NCBI GenBank assembly: GCA_025201865.1
Contig: MU603006.1
Coordinates: 7,558 to 26,266 of the forward strand
Source: Ramicandelaber brevisporus
Lineage: Eukaryota > Kickxellomycota > Ramicandelaberales > Ramicandelaberaceae
Reading direction: 5' to 3'
DNA: 18,709 nucleotides
In this document: positions 17,227 through 18,709 of the stretch, one piece after another
How the letters are laid out: every line of letters begins with the position of its first letter
How positions within the stretch are numbered: position 1 is the stretch's first letter
The notes under the pieces: model-generated
Told to the model about the DNA's origin: nothing
Databases searched by the model: none
What the model saw: the letters and a program-made list of their open reading frames with translations, nothing else
Translations under genes and position numbers: made by a program

Positions 17227-18709
17227 TTAATGGCACAGTACTCCTGGTCGATACATTAATCTTATATGCCCGAGACGAAATAGCGTTATTGTGGGGAATC
17301 TTTTGCGAATAGCTGATATCAATTCAGATGCATCACCCTCCAATGTTACTTTTTTAATGTTTGGAGCAGCAGCCACCATCGCAACAGCAAGTTTTACTGG
17401 CCAATAACCATAGCCTTTAAACTTAATGTACTCAAATCGTATATGACCAATACTTGCCCCATATTTGCCACGTTTCCTAGTTTTGTTCAGTTTCTGAATC
17501 CGTTTAACCTTTTCAAGTGCAACTTCTGGATTATCCAAATTACAGTACATAAATGCGATGTCTTTCAACTTGGGTAACATGTAAAGCACCTCCAGACACT
17601 CACCCGTCATGGTTAAATGTTTAATATGTATATTTTTCAACCGTGAATTCTTGATGTAGAGTAAATCGTTATCTTCGTTACTGTCAGCACCATTTTCGGA
17701 ATTACCATAAAACCTCTCCCCTGTACTGAGTTTAATGGAAAGCGTGTCCAACATTGGGAGTCTCTTTAATATATCTGCCAAACTGAAGCGACTGATCTGA
17801 GCATTATTAGTGCGATGGCTAGAAGTCTCTACACGGAGATTAGTAATCTGTGGATTATGATCCAATAGTGCATAGAGTGCTGACGAGGTAGTAACTCCGT
17901 AAAGTTCCACAGTTGATGCATTTGGCCAGCACTGACTGAGGGCTGGATGTACAGAGGCTCGACCCGAATACATTGTACGTCGTCTACAATCAAACATGAT
18001 AATATTCACTGTTTCCACTCGAGGAAATCTCGCCGGAGTAAAATCGGCATAATCATAGACCGCAGAGGATGCACAGCACAGATAAATACGAAGGGATTTC
18101 AAGTGCGGGAATACAACTAATCCATCATTTCCAGATAAATATTGTGACCTGTAGAAAATGCAGAGGATGCACAGCACAGATAAATACGAAGGGATTTCAA
18201 GTGCGGGAATACAACTAATCCATCATTTCCAGATAAATATTGTGACCTGTAGAAAATGCGATTGTGGTGAGCTCTACAAGGCGAAATATCATCTGAAATT
18301 TTGATATTAGGAATTCCAGTAAGATGAGGGGCAATTAAGGCCATTTGTTCAGCTGTAGGATAATCGGAGGCAGTTCCCTCAATGGTAATCTCGAACTCAT
18401 CAATCTGCAGTGGTTTGACTTTAACCACAAACCTAGTCATATCAGCCCATGGACACTTATATATATGTGGCGTAAATACAAGGTTGAATCTCCGAAGACA
18501 CTGCCAGTTCTGATTCTGCTGACGACTAACCAATGCATCGGCAAGTGGTGCTAAACCAAACTGACGATAGTAGGTGCTAAAGGCTACCGCCAGCGACCGT
18601 AGTCCGTGGAAACCTGACACTGCATGAATCAAATGAAGAGCCTGCTTTATAATGTCACCATTATTGTTACCGATTTTAAACTCGTATGTAGTCACATTCG
18701 GCACCAGCT
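17227..18709 (-). CDS. Partial F-box/LRR-family protein, frame split by a 98-bp duplication
   Basis: The gene is read on the minus strand from beyond the right edge, so the N-terminus and any F-box are missing. From 18707 the frame encodes LRR-like segments (LRSLAVAFS, LRRFNLVFTP, IDEFEITIEG) and runs into a TAG at 18119-18117. The remainder is in another frame from 18177 to TAA 17229-17227 (LKSLRIYLC, VETVNIIMF, ASTVELYGV, LDTLSIKLS, IKKVTLEGD). Removing one 98-bp copy gives about 460 continuous residues that align along their length with the protein at 12677-14362, with no insertion at the site. The gene is therefore either spliced, broken, or misassembled here. The C-terminus may also be frame-shifted, since an acidic frame continues past the stop. 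Confidence 0.8.
18062..18257 (-). repeat. Frame-breaking identical 98-bp tandem duplication
   Basis: Copy 1 (18062-18159) and copy 2 (18160-18257) are identical and abut directly, and two further bases (GC) are shared beyond the second copy. Because 98 is two more than a multiple of three, the reading frame is shifted. Each copy carries a sense-strand TTTTCTACAG followed by GTCACA. Confidence 0.97.
18149..18246 (-). other. Candidate 98-nt intron created by the tandem duplication
   Basis: On the minus strand GTCACA at 18246 is preceded by AG (18248-18247), and TTTTCTACAG ends at 18149. Splicing from 18246 to 18149 would excise exactly one repeat unit, in phase 2, and rebuild the unduplicated codons seen in the paralogue. 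The 3' site with its pyrimidine run is good. The 5' site is weak, and only a loose branch-point match (TTTAT) is present. Confidence 0.35.

Overview
The window is eukaryotic nuclear DNA and reads as an intron-poor, early-diverging fungus. A Kickxellales-type genome such as Coemansia or Linderina is my best guess, by inference only. Supporting signs are several-kilobase open frames without introns, F-box/leucine-rich-repeat (LRR) paralogues on both strands, AATAAA signals after stop codons, pyrimidine-rich leaders, and CAG/CAA, GAT and Ser/Gly low-complexity runs. There are no bacterial operons, ribosome binding sites, RNA genes or CRISPR arrays.

Layout. Positions 1-51 look like the last codons of a + strand gene that lies mostly outside. 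An F-box/LRR gene follows at 315-1664 (+). The centre, 1877-12461 (+), is one very large gene for an SMG1-type phosphatidylinositol 3-kinase-related kinase (PIKK), the kinase that phosphorylates UPF1 in nonsense-mediated mRNA decay. It carries a HEAT-like N-terminus, FAT region, FRB, kinase domain, a low-complexity spacer and a C-terminal FATC. Convergent with it is an F-box/LRR gene at 12677-14362 (-). Next come a divergent intergenic region of about 750 bp, an F-box gene with an acidic tail at 15114-16880 (+), and a partial F-box/LRR-family gene at 17227-18709 (-) whose N-terminus lies off the right edge. This last gene is a clear paralogue of the one at 12677-14362.

The most striking structure is a pair of short, head-to-tail duplications inside coding sequence, each of a length that breaks the frame. 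One is 115 bp (9495-9609 and 9610-9724, two mismatches) and splits the SMG1 gene inside its FRB region. The other is 98 bp (18062-18159 and 18160-18257, identical) and splits the right-hand LRR gene. Removing one copy restores one continuous conserved protein in each case. The 98-bp unit contains a sense-strand AG|GT after a pyrimidine tract, so splicing between the two copies would remove exactly 98 nt and rebuild the original codons. That is the arrangement expected of an intron born by tandem duplication. An assembly artefact (unmerged contig overlaps of about read or k-mer length) explains both just as simply and must be excluded first.

Functionally, the SMG1 gene belongs to RNA surveillance and the F-box genes probably encode SCF ubiquitin-ligase substrate receptors. 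Nothing in the sequence links the two beyond adjacency.
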